Shown in pieces: positions 28,378-37,684 of a stretch of DNA of 64,000 bases. Both the position numbers and the translations under genes were made by a program. This stretch comes from Sphingomonadales bacterium 28-55-16. GTDB lineage: Bacteria; Pseudomonadota; Alphaproteobacteria; Sphingomonadales; Sphingomonadaceae. A model generated the notes under the pieces. That model saw nothing but the letters and a program-made list of their open reading frames with translations, had not been told where the DNA came from and did no database searches. Each line of letters opens with the position of its first letter. Position 1 is the first letter of the stretch. The stretch spans positions 50,243-114,242 of the forward strand of contig NCGG01000004.1 in NCBI GenBank assembly GCA_002278855.1. The letters are read 5' to 3'.

Positions 28378-29211
28378 ATGCAAAATATCAGCCATGTCCA
28401 TCAAACGCCGCCAGCTGGGGCGAATTCAGATTGGACCGTGCCGCAAAACTGGGACAGGTTTAGCGCCGATGAGCATGCGATATGGGACAGGCTATTTGCA
28501 CGGCAGTCTGCGATGCTGCCGGGTCGCGCTGCCGACGCTTTTCTGCGCGGGATAGATGTACTTAAACTCTCGCGCCCCGGCATTCCCGAGTATTGCGAAT
28601 TGAACGCACGGTTGATGGCGGCAACAGGCTGGCAAATAGTTGCGGTGCCTGGACTGGTTCCAGACGCGGTGTTTTTCGAACATCTCGCCAATCGCCGGTT
28701 CCCTGCTGGAAATTTTATCCGGACGCCGGAACAGTTGGATTATCTGCAAGAGCCCGATGTGTTTCACGATGTTTTTGGACATGTGCCGATGCTGTCAGAT
28801 CCGGTTTTTGCCGATTATATGGTCGCTTATGGCAAAGGCGGACTGCGGTCGCTTGGTTTTGGTGCGCTTGACCATCTGGCGCGGCTATATTGGTATACGG
28901 TGGAGTTTGGCCTGATCCAACAAGCGGACGGTTTGCGCATTTACGGTGCTGGTATCGTTTCAAGCTTCGCGGAGAGTATCTTTGCACTGGAGGATCCCAG
29001 CCCAAAACGCCTGGCGTTCGACCTGTTTCGGGTGATGCGGACGCAATATCGGATCGACGATTTTCAGCAGAATTATTTTGTCATTGCGAGCATCGACGAA
29101 TTGCTAAAAGTCACGGTGGAAACGGACTTTGCGCCTCTGTATGCGCGGTTGGATATGTTGCCCGACATCGCGATAGGTACGGTTTTGGAAGATGACGTGC
29201 TGATTGGGTGA
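28378..29211 (+). CDS. phhA: Phenylalanine 4-monooxygenase
   Basis: 277 residues from ATG 28378 (a GTG lies directly upstream and may add one residue). A monomeric bacterial, pterin-dependent, iron enzyme converting phenylalanine to tyrosine. The iron ligands are two His in DVFHDVFGHVPML (about 129 and 134) and the Glu of TVEFGLIQ (about 175). It lacks the N-terminal ACT regulatory domain of animal enzymes, as usual in bacteria. No pterin dehydratase (phhB) is next to it; the neighbours are ligA and, convergent, prmA. Confidence 0.96.
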   Translation: MQNISHVHQTPPAGANSDWTVPQNWDRFSADEHAIWDRLFARQSAMLPGRAADAFLRGIDVLKLSRPGIPEYCELNARLMAATGWQIVAVPGLVPDAVFFEHLANRRFPAGNFIRTPEQLDYLQEPDVFHDVFGHVPMLSDPVFADYMVAYGKGGLRSLGFGALDHLARLYWYTVEFGLIQQADGLRIYGAGIVSSFAESIFALEDPSPKRLAFDLFRVMRTQYRIDDFQQNYFVIASIDELLKVTVETDFAPLYARLDMLPDIAIGTVLEDDVLIG

Positions 29212-29302
29212 AGCCAGTTGTGGTTTGGACCGTGGCCATTCCCTTTTGACCGCATTGCTTTCTGGCGCGACGGGTGTGCCCATAGCACGTCCAGCTGCTT
29301 TT

Positions 29303-30283
29303 TTACCATGTTCCAAAATCGCCGGGTGGCTGGCTCGTGCGCCCAGTGGCGCGTGTCGGACGTTTCCATCCATAGATTCGGCGCTTTACCAACCACAAAC
29401 ATGGCCAGTCGCCGCAATCGATGCGCTTTTGCAAACGAAAACCATGCCGTCTGTAAGCACGCAAGACAGCGTCAGCCTGTGTGTTCAGCAACCCCGCCAA
29501 TATCAGCGAACCGCCATTGTCAACGATGTCTGCAAGCGACTGCGCGAGTTCAATCAAAGGGCCCGCGAGAATGTTAGCCGTAACGAGGTTGTAGGGCGCG
29601 CGTGAAGCGATAAGTGGATGTGCGGTGCCTTCGGCTACACACAACGCAATTTGGCCCTGAGAAACGCCGCAGGGCACCTTGTTGGCATTGGCATTAGCCG
29701 AGGTAACCTCGACGCTTACTGGGTCGATGTCAGATGCGGTCAGATATGCGTTCGGCCACAAGCTGCGCGCAGCGAAAGCAAGTAACCCCGTGCCCGTTCC
29801 AATATCAGCGATCAGTTCAAATCTTTTGCCAGCGCGCTTCATGTCGTCGAGCATCGCGAGGCAGCCACTGGTGGTTTCATGGCCGCCAGTGCCAAAAGCG
29901 CGACTGGCCTCAATCAGAAAAGGCGTTGCGCCTTTGGGCACAGTCCCTTTGTTGGAACTGGTGTGCACATAAAAGCGCCCAGCATGCACGGGCTTTAACC
30001 CCTGTTGGCTCATGATGACCCAGTCAGCATCTGGAAGCTTTTCCAAGACGGGTTTGGCCTGTGCGGCGCTGCGTATGCGGCCGTGGATCGCTGAAATAAC
30101 GGTCTTGTCCGGCTTTACCGCGAAATACGCATCCAACTGCCATTTATTGTCGTTAAACGCCTCAACTTCGTCGGCAACAATTGTTGGCATTGGGTCAAGC
30201 GATGCGAGCCATTCATCGTCATCATGTATTGCTTCGGCCTCTGCACGGGTGCAGGGGAAGCGTACCTTCCAATCACCGGACAT
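29303..30283 (-). CDS. prmA: Ribosomal protein L11 methyltransferase
   Basis: About 326 residues from ATG 30283 (another ATG at 30295). It trimethylates L11. AFGTGGHETTSGCL and the SAM site ADIGTGTGLLAFAA are clear, as is TANILAGPL, the PrmA version of motif IV. The usual end, RIDCGDWPCLWLVKR, is followed here by about 25 extra basic/polar residues. The start overlaps the SDR stop by 11-23 nt, so the two genes are coupled. The N-terminal L11-binding domain is short, as in other alphaproteobacteria. Confidence 0.94.
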   Translation of the reverse strand: MSGDWKVRFPCTRAEAEAIHDDDEWLASLDPMPTIVADEVEAFNDNKWQLDAYFAVKPDKTVISAIHGRIRSAAQAKPVLEKLPDADWVIMSQQGLKPVHAGRFYVHTSSNKGTVPKGATPFLIEASRAFGTGGHETTSGCLAMLDDMKRAGKRFELIADIGTGTGLLAFAARSLWPNAYLTASDIDPVSVEVTSANANANKVPCGVSQGQIALCVAEGTAHPLIASRAPYNLVTANILAGPLIELAQSLADIVDNGGSLILAGLLNTQADAVLRAYRRHGFRLQKRIDCGDWPCLWLVKRRIYGWKRPTRATGRTSQPPGDFGTW

Positions 30284-30965
30284 AGCTTGCGCCATTTACG
30301 TCGAGGACAGCGCCGGTCATAGATGCTGGTGCGTCGAGTGCGCAGAACTTTGCCATAACTGCAACCTCTTCGGGATCGGCGACTTTACCCAAAGGAATGT
30401 CGGCCAAAAGCTTGTCGCCACCGCGGCTTTCGAGATACTCCTCTGCCATTCCGGTCATCGTAAATCCGGGGCAGATGGCGAAGGCATAGATGCCATCTCT
30501 CGCATAAGCGCGTGCAATCGTTTTGGTCATCGCAACCATGCCTGCCTTTGACGCCGCATAATGCCAATGGGCAGGGCTGTCGCCGCGATGCGCAGCGCGG
30601 CTCGCAATGTTGACGATGCGGCCTGATGCGCGGTTGGCATGCCAATGCAACACCGCGCGTCGGCACAGGTCAGCGCTCGCGGTCAGGTTGATCTGCATAG
30701 TGCGCGCCCAACTTGCCAGCCACTCTGCGTCGGTCTGTGTGATGGGATTTTCTTCGAATACACCGGCATTGTTGATAAGCACGTCAATGCGACCATCCAG
30801 AGCGCCAAGCGCCTTGTCCCATAGCCGCGCGGGCACGGCGGGGTCATTGAGATCGCCATCTTTGCTGGACAGGGCAACCACCGTCGTCGTGGTTGGATCA
30901 CAGCTTGCAGCGATAGCAGCGCCAATTCCGCGCGAGGCGCCGGAGATGAGTATATGGGTTTTCAT
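30273..30965 (-). CDS. Short-chain dehydrogenase/reductase
   Basis: 230 residues, classical SDR. The NAD(P) motif is SGASRGIGAAI near residues 8-18; DVLINNAG near 61-68; the catalytic YxxxK is in HYAASKAG and the Ser in NIASRAA. Substrate cannot be told; the C-terminal GAVLDVNGASYVR is typical of FabG-like members. It is encoded upstream of prmA with an overlap and is divergent from the sdh operon across about 300 bp. Confidence 0.88.
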   Translation of the reverse strand: MKTHILISGASRGIGAAIAASCDPTTTTVVALSSKDGDLNDPAVPARLWDKALGALDGRIDVLINNAGVFEENPITQTDAEWLASWARTMQINLTASADLCRRAVLHWHANRASGRIVNIASRAAHRGDSPAHWHYAASKAGMVAMTKTIARAYARDGIYAFAICPGFTMTGMAEEYLESRGGDKLLADIPLGKVADPEEVAVMAKFCALDAPASMTGAVLDVNGASYVR

Positions 30966-31269
30966 CGGCGCTGCTTTTCACAGCGCTGATGAAATTTCAA
31001 CCTAAGTTATCGCACGCGGTTATCGCCAAAGTGCGTCACGTCGTCCTGAAGGGGTGTAGTTTTCTCGATCACCGCAACAAATATGTCTTAAAATAGCCTG
31101 ATGTACGATTTCATATTTGCAGTGTGTCGGCGAATGGCGAAAGACGCCAATTGAATTAATTGGGTCGCGGATTGCGCGTTTCGCACAGCGGAGGCCTTGC
31201 ACGATGCGGCTAAACGATTAAAGAGCAACGCAATGTCGACAACTGGCAAATATGAAGGACGCTAAACTT
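30966..31269. other. Non-coding region between the SDR gene and sdhC
   Basis: 304 bp without a credible gene. It presumably holds the divergent promoters of the SDR-prmA pair and sdhCDA. Two inverted repeats lie next to each other: TGGCG/CGCCA at 31135-31149 and CCAATT-GAATT-AATTGG at 31147-31163. They could be an operator for sdh, but I know of no matching regulator. No tRNA or riboswitch fold is evident. Confidence 0.6.
31147..31163. promoter_or_regulatory. AT-rich perfect inverted repeat upstream of sdhC
   Basis: CCAATTGAATTAATTGG: 6-bp arms around a 5-bp centre, about 105 nt before the sdhC start. The symmetry suits a dimeric regulator. Function is not known. Confidence 0.35.
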
Positions 31270-31713
31270 ATGGCGAAAAACCCGAACCGACCGCTTTCAC
31301 CGCATTTGCAGGTGTATCGTTGGTCACCGCAGATGGCGATTTCAATTTTTCACCGTGCAACCGGGTTCATATTGGCGACTGCCGGCATGATGACTTTGTT
31401 GTGGTGGCTGTCGGCAATTGGTGGCGGTACTGAAAGCTATGCAACATTTGAAAGCTATGTTGTGTCGGCAGGTCCCGAAGGCAGCGGTTTGCAAATCGCC
31501 AGCAATTGGTTCTTCCGCCTTGTTGCCTTGGCCGTTACCTTCAGTTTCTTCCAACATTTGGCATCTGGTCTTCGCCACCTCGTCTTGGACATCGGTGCCG
31601 GCTATGAATTGAAGACGAACCGCACATGGGCATCGGTTGCATTTGTCGCAGCCTTTTTTGCAACTGCATTTGTAGCCCTGTTTGTGGCATCGCGCTTTCT
31701 TGGAGTTTTGTGA
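31270..31713 (+). CDS. sdhC: Succinate dehydrogenase cytochrome b556 subunit
   Basis: 147 residues from the ATG at 31270 (MAKNPNRPLSPHLQVYRW), the family start; an in-frame ATG 18 nt earlier is possible. RPLSPHLQVYRWSPQMAISIFHRATG is the SdhC signature, with the Ser and Arg that line the quinone site. Three membrane helices follow (about 28-50, 75-97, 120-142), and FFQHLASGLRHLVLD carries the haem b His. It anchors the SdhAB dimer and binds quinone. It overlaps sdhD by 1-3 nt (TGATG). Confidence 0.95.
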   Translation: MAKNPNRPLSPHLQVYRWSPQMAISIFHRATGFILATAGMMTLLWWLSAIGGGTESYATFESYVVSAGPEGSGLQIASNWFFRLVALAVTFSFFQHLASGLRHLVLDIGAGYELKTNRTWASVAFVAAFFATAFVALFVASRFLGVL

Positions 31714-32102
31714 TGGACAGTAGAACAAATATTGGCCGCGTCCGTGGTTTGGGTTCGGCAAAGCATGGCGGTGAGCATTGGTTAAAACAGCGCCTCACAG
31801 CGATAGGCAATGTTTTGTTGGTGACATGGTTTGTCCTGTCCCTGTTCATGATCCCAAGTTTTGATCATGGCGCGCTTGCGCGGTGGCTTGCCCAGCCGTT
31901 GGTTGCGGTTCCAATGATCTTGATGATCGCAAATATATTCAGCCATGTTAAACTTGGTCTTCAGGTGTTGATTGAAGATTATGTTCATGACGATGGCCTC
32001 AAATTCGCGGCAATGACACTTCTTAACTTCTATGTCATCGCGAGTGCCGTGTTTGGCATTTTTGTTGTCGCAAAACTCGCATTTACCGGAGCTCCCGCCT
32101 GA
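31713..32102 (+). CDS. sdhD: Succinate dehydrogenase membrane anchor subunit
   Basis: 129 residues from ATG 31713 ([19 protein letters not shown]), coupled to sdhC by a one-base overlap. [19 protein letters not shown] opens helix 1; the haem-ligand His and the quinone-site DYVHDDGLK are in the second and third helices ([17 protein letters not shown]). It ends overlapping the sdhA start by one base. Pairs with SdhC to form the membrane anchor of complex II. Confidence 0.95.
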   Translation: MDSRTNIGRVRGLGSAKHGGEHWLKQRLTAIGNVLLVTWFVLSLFMIPSFDHGALARWLAQPLVAVPMILMIANIFSHVKLGLQVLIEDYVHDDGLKFAAMTLLNFYVIASAVFGIFVVAKLAFTGAPA

Positions 32103-33904
32103 TGTCAGACGCATATAAGATTATCGACCATATCTATGACACCGTTGTTGTTGGCGCGGGTGGGTCGGGTTTGCGCGCCACTATGGGCAGCGCGGAAGCG
32201 GGTTTGAAGACGGCCTGCATTACCAAGGTATTTCCAACCCGTTCGCATACGGTGGCGGCACAAGGCGGTATCGCAGCGTCCTTGGGTAATAACTCGCCAG
32301 ACCATTGGACTTGGCACATGTACGACACCGTCAAGGGCTCCGATTGGCTCGGCGACCAAGATGCCATTGAATATATGGTCCGTGAGGCCCCTGCAGCGGT
32401 GTATGAGCTTGAGCATGCTGGCGTGCCATTTTCACGCAATGCAGACGGCACCATCTACCAGCGCCCCTTTGGAGGGCATATGCAGAATATGGGTGAAGGT
32501 CCTCCTGTTCAGCGTACGGCTGCTGCTGCGGACCGAACAGGCCATGCCATGCTGCATGCTTTGTATCAACAGAGCCTGAAATATGACGCGGATTTCTTTA
32601 TCGAATATTTTGCGCTCGACTTAATTATGGAAAATGGGGAATGCCGTGGCGTGATCGCCATGTGCATGGAAGATGGCAGCATCCATCGGTTCAAGAGCCA
32701 CGCTGTAGTGCTGGCAACGGGTGGCTATGGCCGCGCCTATTTCTCTGCGACATCGGCGCATACGTGCACGGGTGATGGCGGCGGTATGGTGTTGCGCGCT
32801 GGCTTGCCTTTGCAGGATATGGAGTTTGTTCAATTCCACCCAACCGGCATTTACGGCGCCGGCGTTTTGATCACCGAAGGCGCACGCGGCGAGGGCGGGT
32901 ATCTGACCAACAGCGAAGGTGAACGCTTCATGGAGCGTTATGCCCCATCGGCTAAGGATCTTGCATCACGCGATGTTGTCAGCCGCTCCATGGCCCTAGA
33001 AATGCGCGAAGGCCGTGGTGTCGGTGCGCACAAGGACCATATCTACCTGCACCTCGACCATATTGACCCTGCCGTGTTGGCGCAGCGTCTGCCCGGTATC
33101 ACCGAAAGCGGCAAGATCTTCGCAGGCGTTGACCTGACGCGGCAGCCGCTGCCCGTGACGCCAACGGTCCATTATAATATGGGCGGTATTCCATGTAACT
33201 ACCATGGACAAGTTGTGACCAAGGTTGGCGATGATCCAGAAGTCATCGTTCCAGGACTTTACGCGGTCGGCGAAGCGGCCTGTGTTTCTGTACATGGCGC
33301 AAACCGTTTGGGTTCAAATTCGCTCATCGATCTTGTCGTGTTCGGACGGGCAACGGGCTTGCATCTGAAATCATCACTGACAGCCGGCGCACCGCACAAA
33401 GCATTGCCAAAGGATGCCGCTGACTTGGCGCTTTCGCGCGTCGACAAGTTCCGCAGCGCAAAGGGCGGCTCGCCGACAGCAGAAATCCGCTTGCAGATGC
33501 AGCGCACCATGCAAAAGCATGCCGCAGTTTTCCGCGATACGGCTTTGCTGGAAGAGGGTGTGACCGAAATGCAAAAGGTAAACCAGCGTCTGGCTGATGT
33601 GCATGTCACTGACCGCAGCCTTATTTGGAACACCGACCTTATTGAAACGCTTGAGCTGGATAACCTCATGGGGCAGGCGGTTTGCACAATTGAAAGCGCA
33701 AACAACCGCAAGGAAAGCCGCGGCGCACATGCCCACGAAGATTTCCCCGAGCGCGACGATGCCAACTGGATGAAGCACACGGCGTCGTGGTTTGATGGCT
33801 GGGGCGGGTCTGGCGGCAAAGTCAAAATCGACTATCGCCCTGTGCATGATTATACCCTGACCGACGAGGCAGAGTATATTAAGCCAAAGCCACGCGTTTA
33901 TTGA
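32102..33904 (+). CDS. sdhA: Succinate dehydrogenase flavoprotein subunit
   Basis: 600 residues. Oxidises succinate to fumarate through covalently bound [14 protein letters not shown] is the dinucleotide-binding motif; [18 protein letters not shown] carries the His that links [24 protein letters not shown] and [19 protein letters not shown] complete the substrate and FAD sites. The end [18 protein letters not shown] is normal. sdhB, the iron-sulfur subunit gene that generally comes next, is absent: the next gene is convergent and overlaps the sdhA end by 26 nt. Confidence 0.98.
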   Translation: MSDAYKIIDHIYDTVVVGAGGSGLRATMGSAEAGLKTACITKVFPTRSHTVAAQGGIAASLGNNSPDHWTWHMYDTVKGSDWLGDQDAIEYMVREAPAAVYELEHAGVPFSRNADGTIYQRPFGGHMQNMGEGPPVQRTAAAADRTGHAMLHALYQQSLKYDADFFIEYFALDLIMENGECRGVIAMCMEDGSIHRFKSHAVVLATGGYGRAYFSATSAHTCTGDGGGMVLRAGLPLQDMEFVQFHPTGIYGAGVLITEGARGEGGYLTNSEGERFMERYAPSAKDLASRDVVSRSMALEMREGRGVGAHKDHIYLHLDHIDPAVLAQRLPGITESGKIFAGVDLTRQPLPVTPTVHYNMGGIPCNYHGQVVTKVGDDPEVIVPGLYAVGEAACVSVHGANRLGSNSLIDLVVFGRATGLHLKSSLTAGAPHKALPKDAADLALSRVDKFRSAKGGSPTAEIRLQMQRTMQKHAAVFRDTALLEEGVTEMQKVNQRLADVHVTDRSLIWNTDLIETLELDNLMGQAVCTIESANNRKESRGAHAHEDFPERDDANWMKHTASWFDGWGGSGGKVKIDYRPVHDYTLTDEAEYIKPKPRVY

Positions 33905-34886
33905 TATCTGCTAAAACGGAGGCTGTGATTTGCAGGCTCCGTTTTCGTTTCGCATGATCGAAAACCGAGCAAGCGACGATGATCTCGTCAGCCTGTGTGC
34001 GGGTCTGGAATGCCTTAACCGCAGATTTTACGGTATCTGCCGCGCCAATGGCGCTGGCGGATAACACATCATGTAGCGCCGATGCAAAATGCGGGGGCAG
34101 GGAGGCCATATAGCCCTCCACTGGTGGCGGCAATTGGCGTGGGTTACCCGTGCGCAAGGCAACGAAGCTTTGCATCAATGAACTTGCCAGATACTCGGCC
34201 TCTGCGTCGGTGTCCGCCGCGATGACGTTGAACGCGGCAATCGCATGCGGCGCATCACGCACGGCGCTTGGGCGAAAGTGGCTGCGGTAGATGTGCAACG
34301 CCTCGTCCAGCATCTGCGGTGCAAAGTGGCTCGCGAAGGCGAAGGGAAGGCCCAAAGCCGCCGCGACCTGTGCGCCGTATAGGCTGCTGCCCAAGATAAA
34401 GAGTTGTACATCAGCACCCGCCCCGGGCGTGGCGACGATGCCTGTTTTGCCATCATCCGCAAAATAGCTCTGCAATTCCATCACATCGCGCGGGAAAGCA
34501 TTGGGATCGCTGTCGAGTGCGCGCCGGATCGCGGCTGCGACGCGTTGGTCGCTTCCTGGTGCACGACCAAGGCCCAAATCAATTCGGCCCGGATAGAGCG
34601 CGTCCAACGTGCCAAACTGTTCCGCAATGACCAAGGGCGAATGGTTGGGCAGCATGATACCGCCAGAGCCCACACGCATGGTCTTTGTGGCAGCGGCAAT
34701 ATGCCCGATGACAACGCTGGTCGCGGCGCCAGCAATTCCGCGCATACCGTGATGTTCGGCGACCCAATAGCGGGTAAAGCCGAGGCTTTCCGCATGCGCA
34801 GCAAGATCAGCCGCATTGGCCAATGCCACAGAGACGTTGCCGCCTTCAACGACAGGTACGAGATCAAGAAAAGAAAAAGCTGTCAT
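33879..34886 (-). CDS. LLM-class flavin-dependent oxidoreductase
   Basis: 335 residues from ATG 34886 ([16 protein letters not shown]). A bacterial-luciferase-like TIM barrel using FMNH2 or F420; the segments [51 protein letters not shown] and VQLFILGSS are those of the single-component YhbW/MsnO8 subgroup. The substrate is unknown. Its last 8 codons overlap the sdhA end on the other strand, and a terminator-like hairpin lies inside its 3' coding end. lldD-like is upstream on the same strand after about 70 nt. Confidence 0.9.
   Translation of the reverse strand: MTAFSFLDLVPVVEGGNVSVALANAADLAAHAESLGFTRYWVAEHHGMRGIAGAATSVVIGHIAAATKTMRVGSGGIMLPNHSPLVIAEQFGTLDALYPGRIDLGLGRAPGSDQRVAAAIRRALDSDPNAFPRDVMELQSYFADDGKTGIVATPGAGADVQLFILGSSLYGAQVAAALGLPFAFASHFAPQMLDEALHIYRSHFRPSAVRDAPHAIAAFNVIAADTDAEAEYLASSLMQSFVALRTGNPRQLPPPVEGYMASLPPHFASALHDVLSASAIGAADTVKSAVKAFQTRTQADEIIVACSVFDHAKRKRSLQITASVLADINKRVALA
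33913..33945 (+). terminator. Hairpin after sdhA lying inside the convergent flavin-enzyme gene
   Basis: AAAACGGAG and CTCCGTTTT form a 9-bp perfect stem; inside it, past one G-G mismatch, CTG pairs with CAG around TGATTTG. The arm ending TTTT suits an intrinsic terminator on the plus strand, 8 nt after the sdhA stop. Because the arms are A-rich and T-rich it reads equally well on the minus strand, where it falls within the last 25 or so codons of the LLM gene. Confidence 0.7.
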
Positions 34887-34955
34887 GTTTCTTAAATGGT
34901 GGCTTAGCCGGCTAAAGCCAAGCGCAATCGGCATTTGGTTCTTGATCCGTTAAGC

Positions 34956-36104
34956 TTAGCGCCAGCGAAGCATCGAACGGTCAAGTTCGTTTACGGACTT
35001 AACCCCCATCAGCCGCATGTCTCGGGCAATTTCATCGTGCAACTTGCCGACGATGCGTTCAACGCCGGGTTGTCCCGCTGCGGCCAAAGCATAAAGGTAC
35101 AGCCGTCCGCCGGAGCAGGCAGTTGCGCCAGCAGCAAGCGCTTTTAGTACATGGCTTCCGCGTTGGACGCCGCCATCGCAAATGATGTCGATTTTGTCGC
35201 CAACGGCATCGGCGATTTCGGCTATCTGGTCAAATGGGGACCGTGCACCATCCAACTGCCGTCCGCCATGGTTGGACACCATGATCGCAGTTGCACCAAT
35301 ATCTACCGCCCGTTTTGCGTCGTCGACCGACATAATGCCTTTTAAGCAGAATGCACCGCCCCAATCCGACCTGACCTTTTCGGCCATCTTCCAATCCATG
35401 GACGTGTCGAGCATGCTGTTGAAATATTCTGCCACTGAAACGGCAACATTGGTACCCGCATCCACATGTGTCTGCAAATTGGGCAGCGAAAATTTCTCCC
35501 GAAACATGTAATTCAGCGCCCACATAGGGTGGATGGCATAGCTCATCACGGATGCCGGGGTGAAACGCGGTGGCGACGTAAATCCGCTGCGCAAGCAACG
35601 TTCGCGGTTTCCAGAGACGATCGTATCTACGGTCAGCGCAATGGCATCAAATTTTGCAGCCTTGCACCGTTCGATCATCGACGCATTGAGGCCCTTATCC
35701 TTGTGGATATACAGTTGGAAGAGTTTGGGCGTCTTAATGGTCTCGCCCACCTCCTCAATGCTTACCGTGGCAAGCGAGGATATGCCAAACCAAGTGTTGA
35801 ACTGCTGCGCCACCGAGGCCACGGCCCGCTCGCCTTGCCAGTGAAATAAGCGTTGCAATGCCGTAGGCGAGAGCATCAGCGGCATAGCAATGCGCTTACC
35901 CATTACGGTTACGCCCATGTCAATATCCGACACACCGGCCAAGACATTGGGCACGAGGTCGCAGTCATCAAATGACGAACTGTTGCGCAGCTTGGTCCGT
36001 TCATCGTCGGCAGCGCCATCGATGTAATTGAATATGGGTGACGGGAGGCGGGACTTCGCCAGACGGCGGAAATCGGCTACATTATGGCAATCATTCAAAC
36101 GCAT
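34956..36104 (-). CDS. FMN-dependent alpha-hydroxy acid dehydrogenase (L-lactate dehydrogenase type)
   Basis: 382 residues. FNYIDGAADDERTKLRNSSSFDD, FWGISSLATVS-like and LFQLYIHKDKGLN are standard for the family; the catalytic His and Arg are in SNHGGRQLDGARS near residue 270-280. Members oxidise L-lactate, mandelate or related acids and pass electrons to quinone or oxygen. The LldD assignment is likely but not certain. It is divergent from a 3-hydroxybutyrate dehydrogenase gene, which fits use of small hydroxy acids. The 199-bp gap between them has a TGCATGCA core but no operator I recognise. Confidence 0.88.
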   Translation of the reverse strand: MRLNDCHNVADFRRLAKSRLPSPIFNYIDGAADDERTKLRNSSSFDDCDLVPNVLAGVSDIDMGVTVMGKRIAMPLMLSPTALQRLFHWQGERAVASVAQQFNTWFGISSLATVSIEEVGETIKTPKLFQLYIHKDKGLNASMIERCKAAKFDAIALTVDTIVSGNRERCLRSGFTSPPRFTPASVMSYAIHPMWALNYMFREKFSLPNLQTHVDAGTNVAVSVAEYFNSMLDTSMDWKMAEKVRSDWGGAFCLKGIMSVDDAKRAVDIGATAIMVSNHGGRQLDGARSPFDQIAEIADAVGDKIDIICDGGVQRGSHVLKALAAGATACSGGRLYLYALAAAGQPGVERIVGKLHDEIARDMRLMGVKSVNELDRSMLRWR

Positions 36105-36303
36105 GCAGCGTCTATGACATAAGTTTTAGACAATTGCATGCATTTGGATTCTTAGTCTGTGTGCCGCGCTTCTGAGCCTGATATGTGGCGCTGATGTTCC
36201 ATGTGCGCATATGCCTTTTACGGGTGCTTGTCCTGCGTCAACATTGCGTTTAGCGATGCAAGACCGCAATTCACATTCACTTGAAACACAAAGGCATCCT
36301 GTC

Positions 36304-37089
36304 ATGTTCCTCGAAGGCAAAACAGCACTCATTACTGGATCTACCTCGGGCATTGGGCTGGGTTATGCACGCGCCTTGGCGGCGCAGGGTGCACATGTAA
36401 TGATCAATGGCTTTGGTGACGTGGATGTTATCGAGGGCTATGTTACCGAGCTGGCCGAGACGAGCGGTGGAAAGGCGATGTATTCCGCTGCCGACATGAC
36501 CAACCCGGAAGCGATCCGGGCCATGATGGCCGAGTGTGCGGAGCAGCTTGGACCGCCTGACATATTAATCAATAATGCCGGGATACAGCATGTCGCCCCG
36601 GTCGATGAATTCCCCGAAGATAAATGGGACGCGATTATGGCGATCATCCTGACGTCGGCATTTCACACGACAAAGGCAGCCTTGCCCGCAATGAAGGCAA
36701 AAGGCTGGGGGCGCGTTATCAACACAGGTTCGATGCACAGCCTCGTCGCCTCGCCATTCAAGTCGGCTTATAATGCCGCCAAGCACGGCCTTGCTGGATT
36801 TACAAAGACTGTTGCGCTTGAGGTGGCGACGCAAGGAATAACGGTGAACAATATTTGTCCCGGATATGTTTGGACATCTTTGGTGGAAAACCAAATTCCC
36901 GATACTATGAAAGCCCGTGGGCTTACCCGGGATCAAGTGATCAACGATGTATTGTTGGCCAATCAGCCGCAAAAGAAATTTGTCCAGGTTGAACAGCTTG
37001 CAGCCCTAGCGGTGTTTTTGTGCCGTGATGAGGCAAGTGCGATCACCGGCACGAACCTCTCGGTCGATGGCGGGTGGACGGCACAATAA
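36304..37089 (+). CDS. bdhA: D-3-hydroxybutyrate dehydrogenase
   Basis: 261 residues from ATG 36304 (MFLEGKTALITGSTSGIGLG). An SDR with TGSTSGIGLGYA at 11-22, NNAGIQHVAP, catalytic YNAAKHGL, and the subgroup features NNICPGYVWTSLVENQIPD and QPQKKFVQVEQLAALAVFL that mark 3-hydroxybutyrate dehydrogenase. It links polyhydroxybutyrate/ketone-body breakdown to acetoacetate using NAD. The frame is open upstream for 31 codons without a family match. It converges on a small membrane-protein gene with a 26-bp gap. Confidence 0.92.
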   Translation: MFLEGKTALITGSTSGIGLGYARALAAQGAHVMINGFGDVDVIEGYVTELAETSGGKAMYSAADMTNPEAIRAMMAECAEQLGPPDILINNAGIQHVAPVDEFPEDKWDAIMAIILTSAFHTTKAALPAMKAKGWGRVINTGSMHSLVASPFKSAYNAAKHGLAGFTKTVALEVATQGITVNNICPGYVWTSLVENQIPDTMKARGLTRDQVINDVLLANQPQKKFVQVEQLAALAVFLCRDEASAITGTNLSVDGGWTAQ

Positions 37090-37115
37090 CCATCGCGCTT
37101 ACGCAATAGGGACGC

Positions 37116-37568
37116 TTATTGCTTGGCCGTCGCGCTATCTACATCCGAGGGTTCATTTGACGCAGGCGCTCCTGGCATCTTAAATGCTGTTGGTGTGTAG
37201 CTGCCGGAAATGGACTGTCCGGCATCCGGGTTCGCAGCATCGCTTTGCGCAGTCGCGCCAAACGGCATGCCGAAGTTGGGCTGGATGGGGTTGCCATCGA
37301 TGGTCGGCGCGCCGATTTGGAAATCGCTTGTTGGGCCAGGGTTGAACTGAACCGGCGCGGGAGTCGGGGTGGGCGAAGGAAACTGGGATGCATTGTCGGG
37401 CGCTGAAGCCACGATTTGCGCCGACGTTTCGGTGACTTTTTGCGACAACGGGTTCTTTTGTGGAACGGCCAGTGCGATTAATGCCGCGACCGACAATACC
37501 CCCACGACCATTTTTTGAATGTTATCCAAGCGTCCTAGTCCGTCAGTGTTCGGATCCAAGGCTAACAT
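37116..37568 (-). CDS. Hypothetical single-pass membrane protein with Pro-rich tail
   Basis: 150 residues with no family I recognise. A short N-terminal cytoplasmic part leads into one membrane helix at about 20-36 (MVVGVLSVAALIALAV), followed by a Pro/Thr/Ala-rich low-complexity region (SPTPTPAPVQFNPGP) and an extended tail rich in Gly, Pro and Asn. The topology suggests a periplasmic tail. Its own upstream region, between 37569 and the terminator at 37612, is short. It could be a cell-envelope protein; function is unknown. Confidence 0.6.
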   Translation of the reverse strand: MLALDPNTDGLGRLDNIQKMVVGVLSVAALIALAVPQKNPLSQKVTETSAQIVASAPDNASQFPSPTPTPAPVQFNPGPTSDFQIGAPTIDGNPIQPNFGMPFGATAQSDAANPDAGQSISGSYTPTAFKMPGAPASNEPSDVDSATAKQ

Positions 37569-37611
37569 GGCGGCGTTAACAAAATATGAGCGATGTAAAG
37601 CGTTCGCGGGT

Positions 37612-37642
37612 TAAAAAAACCGCCGGCATCGCTGCCGACGGT
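37612..37642 (-). terminator. Intrinsic terminator after the aceA operon
   Basis: On the minus strand CCGTCGGCA and TGCCGGCGG form a 9-bp stem (one G-T pair) with a GCGA tetraloop, directly followed by seven T. It lies about 40 nt past the stop of the 52-residue gene and so closes the aceA-small-gene transcript. Confidence 0.85.
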
Positions 37643-37684
37643 TAGGTGTTTTCCTCCCCAGGAAAACGCGAAAACAGGTGAGAT

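Noticed and set aside
30966..31269. tRNA or riboswitch in the sdh upstream region
   Set aside because: No cloverleaf arms, T-loop consensus or known riboswitch core found by eye; only short inverted repeats.
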